Shown here in pieces: positions 43,527 through 52,407 of a stretch of 64,000 bases of DNA. Below the pieces are notes generated by a model. The model worked only from the letters and a program-made list of their open reading frames with translations. It searched no databases and was not told where the DNA came from. Origin of the DNA: Bryobacteraceae bacterium (GTDB lineage: Bacteria; Acidobacteriota; Terriglobia; Bryobacterales; Bryobacteraceae); assembly GCA_026002855.1 (NCBI GenBank), contig BPGD01000001.1, positions 992,001 to 1,056,000 on the forward strand, written 5' to 3'. A program made the position numbers and the translations under genes. Numbering within the stretch: the stretch's first letter is position 1; the number at the start of each line of letters is the position of its first letter.

Positions 43527-43820
43527 ATGCCTGCTGGCCGCCCGAAAGCCAACCGCCAACTGGCCCACTGCCGCGAGGCAGGCCTGAGCTGCCGGGAATG
43601 TGTCCATCAGGCAGCGGCCAGCCTGGTGCAGATCAGCGCGGACCTTGACAGCGGTCTGGCGCGGCAGATCTTCTTCCTCATTTATCCCGAACAGGCATGC
43701 GCCTCCATGGCGACCGAGTTCGTCCAGTCCATCCACCGCCAGGCGGACGGACGGCTGGCGGCGGCGGGCCTGCCGCCCGCTGCCGTCCCGGCATCCCGGT
43801 GGCAGGCCGCGGTGGCCTGA
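43527..43820 (+). CDS. Hypothetical 97-aa protein with clustered Cys
   Basis: 97 residues, ATG at 43527, supported by GAGGAGG 8 nt upstream, the best ribosome site in the neighbourhood. N-terminal basic segment (PAGRPKANRQLAHC), then CREAGLSCRECVHQ giving three Cys within a CxxxxxxCxxC pattern (C15, C22, C25), then a helical stretch LVQISADLDSGLARQIFFLI and a Pro/Ala-rich tail. No family recognised. A metal or haem site is possible but unproved. Stands alone, after a structured leader and before the TonB-receptor promoter. Confidence 0.6.
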   Translation: MPAGRPKANRQLAHCREAGLSCRECVHQAAASLVQISADLDSGLARQIFFLIYPEQACASMATEFVQSIHRQADGRLAAAGLPPAAVPASRWQAAVA

Positions 43821-43897
43821 AATCCTTCGTCTCCCTTTCACCGGCTGGATCGTTTCAAACCCCTGCGGCTCAGTGTGTAAAGGGATTCAGATTTTTC

Positions 43898-43926
43898 TTG
43901 AATTCCAGTCGTCTCGGTAATATAAT
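43898..43926 (+). promoter_or_regulatory. Sigma70-type promoter of the TonB receptor
   Basis: TTGAAT (43898-43903), exactly 17 bp, perfect TATAAT (43921-43926). Initiation near 43933 would give a leader of about 63 nt with AAAGGGG at 43978-43984 before the ATG at 43996. Best vegetative promoter in the window. Confidence 0.75.
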
Positions 43927-43995
43927 CCTGCTAACCGTCACCTCGCTCCTCCGGGAGCTGGCGGCGACCGAACGACTGAAAGGGGTATACAGCGA

Positions 43996-46900
43996 ATGAG
44001 AACGCATTGGATGGCGCTGCGCCGCATCGCCGGGGCAGCGATCCTGCTGACGCTTGTTGCGGGTCTCTCGTTCGCCCAGCAGATCTCCGGATCCATCACT
44101 GGCGTGGTCAAGGACACGCAGGATGCGGTGATTACGGGCGCGCGGGTGACCCTCATCGATCAGGCAACCGGCGGCACCCGTTCCACCACAAGTGGCAACG
44201 ATGGCGCCTTCGTGTTCACGCCGGTACTTCCCGGCACGTACACAATCACTGTCGAGGCGCCGGGCTTCAAGAAATACGAACAGAAGGACGTCAAGGTGTT
44301 CGCCAGCGACCGCGTCACGCTCGGGGATCTGATTCTCAGTGTCGGCGCGCTCACGGAAACCATCACAAGTGGAAGCCAGCGCCGTGCAGGTGAGCACCCA
44401 AGGCGCCGAGAAGGCGGGCATCCTCACCTCGCGCCAGGTGCTGGACCTCGCCATGACCGGCCGCAACTTCCTGGACCTGGCCCGGACCATCCCGGGTGTT
44501 GTCTACACCGGCGGTCTGGGCGGGATCTGGGCGAACGGCAACCGCGGCAACCAGAACAACCTTCTGCTGGACGGCGTGACCAACGTCGATACCGGCTCCA
44601 ACGGCGGCGTCCTCGCCACCACCAACATCGACATGATCGCCGAAATGAAGGTGATCACCAACGCCCAGCCGGCCGAGTTCGGCCGTTCTTCCGGCGCGCA
44701 GATTCAGGTGGTCACCAAGTCCGGCACGCAGCAGTTCCACGGTACCGGCTACATCTTCCACCGCCATGAGGGCCTGAATGCCAACACATGGCGCAACAAC
44801 ATCGAGGGCCGGCCCCGCCAGCTCTATCGCTACAACTTCGCCGGCTGGAACCTGGGCGGCCCGGTCTACATCCCGGGCAAGTTTAACCAGGACAAGAACA
44901 AGCTGTTCTTCTTCGTGGGCATGGAATGGCAGAACCAGCTTGTCCCGAACGCGCTTCGCAGCGTGACCGTGCCCACCGAGCTCGAGCGCAAGGGCGACTT
45001 CTCCCAGTCCCGCGAGGGCGGCGGCAGCCCGGTGGTCGTCAAGGATCCGCTCGCTGGCGGAGCCCAGTTCCCGGGCAACGTCATTCCGGCCTCGCGGCAG
45101 GACCCGGACGGCATCAAGATCCTGAACTGGTATCCGATGCCCAATGCCGCCGGGCGCGACCCGAGCTTCAACTACCAGACCCAGGTCTCCGACACCTACC
45201 CGCGCCGTGAATACGTCTACCGCGGCGATTACAACATCAACGACAAGTGGCGCGTCTACAGCCGTTACATCAAGACCTACAGCCAGACGAACAAGAACTA
45301 CGGCCAGTGGAACGCCGACTACAACATCCCGTTCGCCCCGATGAACTTCGGCGATCCGGGCTGGAGCTTCATTACCAACGTCACCACGGTGATCAACCCG
45401 ACGCTGACCAACGAGTTCATTTTCGGGTCGTCCAAGAACAGGCTCAACATCGATCCCGTCGACGACACCTTCTCGCGCGCCAAGCTCGGGCTCCGTTACC
45501 AGATGCCCTTCCCTGACGCCGACAAGCTCGGCCTCGTGCAGAACTGGCGCTGGGGCGGCGTACCCAACTCGCCCTTCACCGGCTTCAACGGGACGCCCTT
45601 CCGCAACTTCAACCACACCTACGACATCACCAACAACATCGCCAAGGTCATGGGCGCGCACACGCTCAAGTTTGGCATCTACCTCCACAAGAGCCTGAAG
45701 GACCAGACCGCCTTTACCAGCGTGAACGGCAACATCTGGTTCGACCGCGACGCCTCCAACCCGTTCGACACCAACTGGGCCTGGACCAACGGACTCACCG
45801 GCACCTACCAGCGCCTGCAACAGTCCAACATCGTCCGCAACGGGCAGTACCGCTACTGGAACGTTGAATGGTTCGGCCAGGACTCCTGGCGCGTCACGAG
45901 GAAGCTCACCATCGACTATGGCATGCGCTTCTACTGGATCCAGCCGCAGTACGACAAGGCGCTCCAGACTTCCTCCTTCAACCCCGCCCTGTACAACCCG
46001 GCCAATGCCGCCCGACTTTGGCAGCCCTACCGCGACCCAAACACCGGCGCCGTGCTCGCCATCAATCCCGTCACCGGCCAGACCGGTCCCCGGGCGCTCA
46101 CCGGAGCCATCGTCAATGCAGGGGGCGGCTTTGTCGACGGCCTTTACGCCAACGGCATGGGCCGCGCCGGCCGCGACGGTTACCCGAAGGGCCTGATCAA
46201 CGGCCAGGGGGTCCTGTTCGCTCCGCGTATCGGCATCGCCTACCAGTTCATGCAGAAGACCGTGCTCCGCATGGGTGGCGGCATCTTCTATGACCGCTTC
46301 CAGGGCAACCCGGTCTTCGACATGCTCCCCAACCCGCCATCGACCAACAGCCCGCAGTTCTATTACGGCCAGCTCGCCTCCATTCCCCCGGCCAGCGCAG
46401 GCATCTATTTCCCCGCCAACGTCAACGGCTTTGACAAGAACGGCGAGATCCCGACCACCTACAACTGGAACGTCTCCATCCAGCGCGAGCTACCCTTCAA
46501 CGTGCTGTTTGATGTCGGATACGTGGCTTCCGTGTCGAATCACATCATCTATCGCCGCAACTTCAACGCGGTGCCCTATGGGTCGGCCTGGCTCCCGGAG
46601 AACCAGGATCCGCTCAACCCGAATCCGCAGTTCGACGGCTCGACCACGAAAAACGTTCTGTTCTACAGGCCGTTCCAGGGCTATGCCAACACAAACATCA
46701 TCGCCTTCGGCGCCAACTCGAACTACCACTCGCTTCAGATGAGCGCCAACCGCCGCTTCGGACGCGACCTGACCTTCGGCGTCGCCTATACCTGGTCGCG
46801 GGCCCTCGGGACCACCACCGACGACTACACCACCAACCATCCGTTCAACATGCGGGCGGCCGACTACGGGCCGCTCTTCTACCACCGCACCCACAACCTG

Positions 46901-47515
46901 GTGTTCAACTATGTCTACAATCTGCCGAAGTTCGCCAAAGGCGACTCGCTCGGAGCAAAGTTCCTCGGCCACGTCGTCAACAACTGGCAGATCTCCGGCA
47001 TCACCACCATGCAGACGGGCCAGCCGGACAATCTCAGCTTCTCGATTGACGGCGTGGGCAACCTGAACGAGCGCTACACCGGCTCGGTCGACGTAAGCCC
47101 GCGTCCGGTGATCACCGGCAAGTTCAACTACACCAAGGGCGACTACGCCTGGATCGATGCAAACGCCGCTGGTTTCAGGCTGCCTCCGCTGAAGGGCAGC
47201 CAGGGCTTCGACAGCGGCCCGCGCGTCGTCTACCGCCCCGGCGACCACAACTGGGACATCTCCGTCTTCAAGAACTTCCCCTACTGGAAGAACGACGAGA
47301 GCAAATACATCCAGCTCCGCGTGGAGATGTTCAACGCCTGGAACCACACGCGCTTCAGCGACTTCAACCGCTCGATGGTCTTCAGCCGCGACGGCACGCG
47401 CATCATCAACCTGCCGAACGCACTCGGCGGCAACGGCGGCCGCTTCGGCTTCGGCGCGCTGACCGCCACGCGCGACCCGCGCATCATTCAGCTCGCGGCC
47501 AAGTGGTACTTCTGA
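43996..47515 (+). pseudogene. TonB-dependent receptor, Oar-like, interrupted by a one-base frameshift
   Basis: Two overlapping frames together encode one receptor of about 1172 residues. Frame 1 from the ATG at 43996 gives a signal peptide (AILLTLVAGLSFAQ), a carboxypeptidase-regulatory domain (ISGSITGVVKDTQDAVITGA) and LSVGALTETIT. At about 44368 one extra base moves the continuation VEASAVQVSTQGAEKAG into the next frame, which then stays open to 47515 with the plug (NRGNQNNLLLDGVTNVDTGS) and a full barrel ending AAKWYF. Without the shift the product would stop at 44769 and have no barrel. Because the remaining 1000 or so codons are intact, the lesion is either very recent, a sequencing/assembly error, or a real recoding site. 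Promoter at 43898-43926. Confidence 0.85.
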
Positions 47516-47548
47516 GCCACGCGGCCGGCGCGATATCCTGAAACCGGA

Positions 47549-48667
47549 ATGCTGGGATTCGCGCTGCTGGCAATGACACTGGCCGTCCCCCAGCCGGACC
47601 TGCTGGGGGACGGCCAGCTTGCTCTTGCACGTGGCGATTTCGACCGCGCCGAAGCGCTATTCCGCGAACATGTCCGCCGCTTCCCCGGCTCGGCCGAAGG
47701 CTGGTCGAACCTCGCCGCCGTGCAGGCCCGCCGCGGACGTTACGACGAAGCCGTCCCCCTCTATGAACGCGCCCTCAGGGCCAACCCGAAACTCGTCCAG
47801 GTTCATTTCAACCTCGCGGTAGCCCTCGGCCAGTTGAAGCGTTATCCCGAAGCGGCGGCGCATTTCCGTGCTTTCCTGAAAAGCTTCCCCGGCGACGCAC
47901 GGGCGCGCCAGCTTCTCGGGCTATGCCTGATGGAGTCCGGCGACCTGCGCGCAGCTCTGGCAGAACTGGAAAAGTCCTACCATCTGAACCCGAAGGACGG
48001 CAGCATTCTCTACGCGCTCGCCTACGCCCATGCACGCGGCGGCGACGAAGACAAGGCCGCTGCCTACCTGGCAAAAACCGAATCCAACCCGGTGCAGGCG
48101 AAACTCATCGAAGGGCTCCTGCTGTACCGCCGCGGCATGTGGGCCGAAGCCAAAGAGGCCTTCCGCGAGGTGGTCTCCAGGCGACCCGACTTCCAGCCCG
48201 CAGTGGCCGCGCTCGGACGGCTTGAGCTGCTCGAAAGAAATGACGCTGCCGCCATTCCACTGCTCGAACGGGCCGTCGAATTGAACCCTCATGATGCGGA
48301 ATCCGCCTATCAGCTCGGCGTCCTCTATGACCGCAATGGAGATTCTGAAAAGGGAAAGAAGATGCTCGAACGCGCCATCCGCCTGCGGGCCAATTACGGC
48401 GATCCGCACTACCAGCTCGGCCGCATCTATCAGCGCGAGGGCGATCTCGAGCGCGCTTTGCAGGAGCTCGAGATCGCAAAGAAGATCCTGCCGGACCAGG
48501 AGGCGGTCCGCTTCGCACTGGGCCGCCTGTATCAGACGCTGGGGCGCACGGCCGAGGCCCGCGCCGAGTTTGAGGAGGTCCGCCGGCTCAAGGCGCGGGT
48601 GGTGGAGCGCGACCGGCTGCGGGTGGAGTCGGACGCGCTCATGCAACAGGAGCCGGAATCCCGGTGA
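47549..48667 (+). CDS. TPR-repeat protein, exported
   Basis: 372 residues. A short hydrophobic N-terminus (LGFALLAMTLAVP) is likely a signal peptide. About nine tetratricopeptide repeats run from residue 18 to 350, e.g. GQLALARGDFDRAEALFREH, AAVQARRGRYDEAVPLYERA, GVLYDRNGDSEKGKKMLERA and GRIYQREGDLERALQELEIA. TPR arrays are protein-interaction scaffolds; no catalytic part. It starts 33 nt after the receptor and overlaps the CRTAC1-like gene by one base (TGATG), so these two are translationally coupled and probably form a complex. Confidence 0.88.
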   Translation: MLGFALLAMTLAVPQPDLLGDGQLALARGDFDRAEALFREHVRRFPGSAEGWSNLAAVQARRGRYDEAVPLYERALRANPKLVQVHFNLAVALGQLKRYPEAAAHFRAFLKSFPGDARARQLLGLCLMESGDLRAALAELEKSYHLNPKDGSILYALAYAHARGGDEDKAAAYLAKTESNPVQAKLIEGLLLYRRGMWAEAKEAFREVVSRRPDFQPAVAALGRLELLERNDAAAIPLLERAVELNPHDAESAYQLGVLYDRNGDSEKGKKMLERAIRLRANYGDPHYQLGRIYQREGDLERALQELEIAKKILPDQEAVRFALGRLYQTLGRTAEARAEFEEVRRLKARVVERDRLRVESDALMQQEPESR

Positions 48668-50406
48668 TGAGAGCCCTGACAGTGCTCGCCGTGGCTTCCT
48701 GCCTGGCCTTCGGGCAGGGCATCGCCAGCCGCGGCGTCAAGCCGCAGGCCAAGCCGCGCGCCTCCGGTCTTCCCTGGCACGCAAAATTCACAAACATCGC
48801 CCGCGAGGCCGGCCTCAACCAGATCCTGCACTACGGGGGCACGGAAAAGTCCGATTATGTCCTGGAGACGTCCTCCGGAGGAGTGGCCATTTTCGACTAT
48901 GACAACGACGGCCTGCCCGACATTTTCCTCGTTGTCGGATCGAAAATCACCAATCCGCCTCCGGACGCCGTCAGCCGCCTGTACCGTAACCTCGGCGGCC
49001 TGAAATTTGAAGACGTCACGAAAAAGGCGGGCCTCTGGCGGGAGCCCGGCTGGGCGCAGGGCGTCGCCATCGGCGACTACAACAACGACGGCTGCATCGA
49101 CCTGTTCGTCACGTACTGGGGCGACAACGCCCTCTACCGCAACAACTGCGACGGCACGTTTACCGACGTCGCCGAACAGGCTGGCCTGCTTCCCCGGCCG
49201 CGGCCCAGGGTGCCGCGCTGGGGATCGGGCGCCACGTTCGTCGACATCGACCGCGACGGATTCCTCGATCTCTACGTTTCGAATTACATCGATTTTGATC
49301 TCGAAAACACGCCCAAACCGGGTGAAAATCCCAACTGCAACTGGAAAGGCGTTCCCGTCTCCTGCGGACCGCGCGGACTGAAAACCGCCCGCCACTGGCT
49401 GTATCACAACCGCGGCGACGGCACCTTTGAAGATATCAGCGGGAAAGCCGGCATTGCGAAATTTGATAAGAGTTTCGGCATGACCGCCACGGCCTTCGAC
49501 ATTGATGAAGACGGCTGGCAGGACATTTACAATGCGTGCGACTCCACCCCCAGCCTGCTGTTTCGCAACAACGGCAACCTGACCTTCACCGAGGAGGGAA
49601 TCGAACGCGGCATCGCCCTCAACGACGACGGCATGGAGCAGGCCGGCATGGGGCTCGGCATCGGCGACGTCAATCTCGACGGGCGCCTCGACATCTTCAA
49701 AACGCATTTCGCCGACGATACCCATGTGCTCTATGTCAATGACGGCAGGGGCATGTTCCACGACATCACCCTGAAGGCCGGCATCGGCGTCGAGACCCGC
49801 CGCGTCGGCTGGGGCACGGGCATCTACGACTTTGATCACGACGGCCTGCCGGACATCTTCATCGGCACCGGCTGCGTCTATCCCGAAACCGAGGCCGCCC
49901 TGCCGGCTTACCCTTACAGGACCCGCCCGATGCTATTCCGCAACCTCGGCGACGCCCGCTTCGAGTGGCTCGAGGAAGAAGCCGGCCCCGCCATGCTGGA
50001 AAAACACTCCGTGCGCGGCGCCGCTTTCGGCGATCTCGACAATGACGGCGACATCGACATCGTGCTCTGGAACCGGAACGAAATGCCCTCCCTGCTGCGC
50101 AATGATCTTTCCGCCGAGGGCCGCTACTGGGTCCAGCTCCGGCTGGTAGGGACAAAATCAAACCGCGCCGCCATTGGCGCCCGCGTCGTGCTCGAATACG
50201 GCGGAAAAAAGCAGGCTAAAGCCGTGCTGTCCCAGGCCAGTTTTTATTCCGCCAACGACCTGCGCCTCCACTTCGGCCTCGGCAACGCCCGTCAGGCCCG
50301 GGCCACCGTGTTCTGGCCAAGCGGGCTCGTCGAAATCTTCAATCTCGACACCATCAACACGTTTCACACTCTGAAGGAAGGCGCCGGATTGCCGCCAACG
50401 CCATGA
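48667..50406 (+). CDS. Exported CRTAC1-like FG-GAP/VCBS propeller with ASPIC/UnbV domain
   Basis: 579 residues from ATG at 48667 (an adjacent GTG at 48664 adds one residue). Signal peptide about 1-19. Seven FG-GAP/VCBS calcium-binding blades follow: DYDNDGLPDIFLVV, DYNNDGCIDLFVTY, DIDRDGFLDLYVSN, DIDEDGWQDIYNAC, DVNLDGRLDIFKTH, DFDHDGLPDIFIGT, DLDNDGDIDIVLWN. The C-terminal 65 residues are an ASPIC/UnbV domain (ARVVLEYGGKKQAKAV, HFGLGNARQARATVFWPSGL). This family is abundant in Acidobacteriota and Planctomycetota, frequently beside TPR proteins; biochemical role not established. Likely extracytoplasmic and calcium-stabilised. Confidence 0.92.
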   Translation: MRALTVLAVASCLAFGQGIASRGVKPQAKPRASGLPWHAKFTNIAREAGLNQILHYGGTEKSDYVLETSSGGVAIFDYDNDGLPDIFLVVGSKITNPPPDAVSRLYRNLGGLKFEDVTKKAGLWREPGWAQGVAIGDYNNDGCIDLFVTYWGDNALYRNNCDGTFTDVAEQAGLLPRPRPRVPRWGSGATFVDIDRDGFLDLYVSNYIDFDLENTPKPGENPNCNWKGVPVSCGPRGLKTARHWLYHNRGDGTFEDISGKAGIAKFDKSFGMTATAFDIDEDGWQDIYNACDSTPSLLFRNNGNLTFTEEGIERGIALNDDGMEQAGMGLGIGDVNLDGRLDIFKTHFADDTHVLYVNDGRGMFHDITLKAGIGVETRRVGWGTGIYDFDHDGLPDIFIGTGCVYPETEAALPAYPYRTRPMLFRNLGDARFEWLEEEAGPAMLEKHSVRGAAFGDLDNDGDIDIVLWNRNEMPSLLRNDLSAEGRYWVQLRLVGTKSNRAAIGARVVLEYGGKKQAKAVLSQASFYSANDLRLHFGLGNARQARATVFWPSGLVEIFNLDTINTFHTLKEGAGLPPTP

Positions 50407-50465
50407 CCCCGGAACGGCCGGGCGCGGCTTGGGCCGTCCAATCCATACTCAGACGTACAGAAGCG

Positions 50466-50494
50466 TTGAATCCGTGTTTCGAGTGAGTTATGAT
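50466..50494 (+). promoter_or_regulatory. Sigma70-type promoter of the radical-SAM gene
   Basis: TTGAAT (50466-50471), 17-bp spacer, TATGAT (50489-50494). The -35 and spacing are identical to the promoter at 43898. Initiation near 50501 leaves about 50 nt of leader before the TTG start at 50551. Confidence 0.65.
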
Positions 50495-50550
50495 TCTGCA
50501 CGGGGCGTTTGCTCGCGACGCCAGACTCAGGTTGCTCCAGGAGGTTCCCG

Positions 50551-52212
50551 TTGCAGCATTCCCGTGGAAAGCTCATCGTTCTGGCAGCCAGCACCTCCGA
50601 ATCGACGGAGTATCAGCGCAGCACCTGGCGGCAGATGCTCCTTGCAACGCTGCCGGACAAGTACGCCCGCTTCATGGGGACAGACTGGTCTACCGCGGTG
50701 GAGGTCAACCCGGATGGCACGGCAAAATACGTCCCCCACGGGCTGCGTGTCATTGAAGCCCTGCTGGTGCGGCATTTCGGCGAGGAAAACATCGTTGTCT
50801 GCTATCCGGATCAGCTCCCCCTTTTTGTCGGCGAAGAAACGCGCGTCATCGGCATTCATGCGCATAATCCCCTGGGCATTACCTTTGCCACCGATGTTTA
50901 CGCCGGCTTTTATGGCCGCGATTGCGAGCCAATCAATGCGGCGGAATTCCGCCGGCTGATCGAGCATCCGGTAATCGATCAACACCGGCGCCATCTGAAG
51001 TTGATCGTCGGTGGCCCCGGCGCCTGGCAGATCGCGCACAAGGGCCTCCAGGCCCGGTGGAAGATCGACACGCTCGTCGATGGCGAGGCCGAGGAGATCG
51101 CCGTCGATCTGTTTGAGCGCGCCGTCCGGGGCGAGGAGCTGCCCGCGCGGGTCGAGTGCAAATCGCCGAAGCTCGAATCCATTCCCGCCGGCATCAACCG
51201 CTCCACCTTTGGCGTCGTCGAAATCACGCGCGGCTGCGGCCGCGGCTGCCAGTTCTGCTCAGTCGCCCTGCGCGCCGGCAAAAGCATTCCCCTCGACCAC
51301 ATCCTCGAGAACGTCCGCCGCGCGGTGGCCCAGGGCGCCGATACGATCACGCTCTGCACCGAGGATCTCTTCCTGTACGAGCAGGGAAAACGTTTCACCA
51401 CCAACCTTCCGGCACTGAAACGGCTCTTTGAAAGCGTGGCGGCCGTGCCCGGCGTCAGGCACATCATGATGACGCACGGAACCATTGCTCCGGTGGTCGT
51501 GCAGCCAGAAATCGTCGAAGAGCTCCACCTCGCCGTGGACAAGAGCGTGAACCAGCACCCGGCCTCCACGCACCCCGAGCACCGCTACGCGATGATGTTC
51601 GTCGGCCTGGAGACGGGCTCGGTGCGGCTGTTTAAACAGTTCATGAAAGGCAAGAGCTACCCGTTCCGCCCCGAGCAATGGCCCGATGTGGTGCTCAAGG
51701 GCATGGAGATCATGAACCGCGCCAACTGGTTCCCGATGTGCACTTTCATCATCGGGCTCCCGGGCGAGACGCGCGAGGACACAAAGCAGTCGCTTGACCT
51801 GCTCTACGCCCTCAAAGACGCCAAATGGTGCGTCATTCCCACGCTCTTCGTGCCGCTGGAGGACACGAGGCTCGCCACCAGGGACGGCGCAAAAATCGCC
51901 AATCTGACGGATCTCCAATGGGAATTCTTCTTTACCTGCTGGCGCTATAACATCGATTTCTTCCGCCGTCAGCGAAGTGTGCAGTGGAAATTCAATCTGG
52001 GAATTCCCATCTATTACTACCTCCTCGGCCGGAAACTCTTCGGACCGGCGATGAAATGGCCACTTTTCCGGCTGGCCCATTTCCCGGAATGGATCCTGCG
52101 GCGGAAGCTTTACCTCGATTTCTCCAACGGCGCAAAGCCCGTGTACACGACTCCGGCCGAGGTGCCTATTCCGGAGGAGCGCCGCCGCCCCGAACTGCCG
52201 GTGCTCTCCTGA
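50551..52212 (+). CDS. Radical-SAM enzyme with N-terminal cobalamin-binding-like domain
   Basis: 553 residues. The start is TTG at 50551, fixed by AGGAGG at 50539-50544, 6 nt upstream; no ATG fits. Residues about 1-190 resemble the B12-binding alpha/beta domain of COG1032-type enzymes (KLIVLAAS, GIHAHNPLGITFATDVY, KLIVGGPGAWQI), though the DxHxxG His motif is not evident. The radical-SAM core begins with RGCGRGCQFCSVAL, Cys229, Cys233 and Cys236 binding the 4Fe-4S cluster, followed by DTITLCTEDLFLYEQGKRF, MFVGLETGSVRLFKQFMKG and MCTFIIGLPGETREDTKQSL. A hydrophobic C-terminal segment (YYYLLGRKLFGPAMKWPLFR) may touch the membrane. Substrate unknown; its own promoter suggests separate regulation from the preceding cluster. 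Confidence 0.9.
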   Translation: MQHSRGKLIVLAASTSESTEYQRSTWRQMLLATLPDKYARFMGTDWSTAVEVNPDGTAKYVPHGLRVIEALLVRHFGEENIVVCYPDQLPLFVGEETRVIGIHAHNPLGITFATDVYAGFYGRDCEPINAAEFRRLIEHPVIDQHRRHLKLIVGGPGAWQIAHKGLQARWKIDTLVDGEAEEIAVDLFERAVRGEELPARVECKSPKLESIPAGINRSTFGVVEITRGCGRGCQFCSVALRAGKSIPLDHILENVRRAVAQGADTITLCTEDLFLYEQGKRFTTNLPALKRLFESVAAVPGVRHIMMTHGTIAPVVVQPEIVEELHLAVDKSVNQHPASTHPEHRYAMMFVGLETGSVRLFKQFMKGKSYPFRPEQWPDVVLKGMEIMNRANWFPMCTFIIGLPGETREDTKQSLDLLYALKDAKWCVIPTLFVPLEDTRLATRDGAKIANLTDLQWEFFFTCWRYNIDFFRRQRSVQWKFNLGIPIYYYLLGRKLFGPAMKWPLFRLAHFPEWILRRKLYLDFSNGAKPVYTTPAEVPIPEERRRPELPVLS

Positions 52213-52227
52213 GCAGGGTTGCGGCCA

Positions 52228-52407
52228 TCAACAGCACCGCGGCCGCTGGTACTTCATCCGCAGCCGCTCTTCGCTGAATCGCCGCCACTCGTCTCCGCTG
52301 GCGGCGCGCCCGTGGACGCGCAGGTGGCGCTCATAGGCGCGTTCATCGGCCAGCTCGCGCAGAATCTCCTCCAGCGTGTACCACAACGCCCGCAACGCTC
52401 GCCTCAT
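52228..52407 (-). CDS. YbdD/YjiX-family small protein
   Basis: 59 residues, too short for many gene callers. Its ATG at 52407 overlaps the cstA stop (ATGA, 52404-52407) and it ends at 52228, 15 nt from the convergent radical-SAM stop. Translated: [19 protein letters not shown] at the start, [14 protein letters not shown] in the middle, [18 protein letters not shown] and a terminal RCC. The YERHL segment and the terminal basic-Cys-Cys end are the hallmarks of the YbdD/YjiX family, commonly encoded directly after CstA/BtsT-type transporters. Probably an accessory of the CstA transporter. Confidence 0.85.
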   Translation of the reverse strand: MRRALRALWYTLEEILRELADERAYERHLRVHGRAASGDEWRRFSEERLRMKYQRPRCC

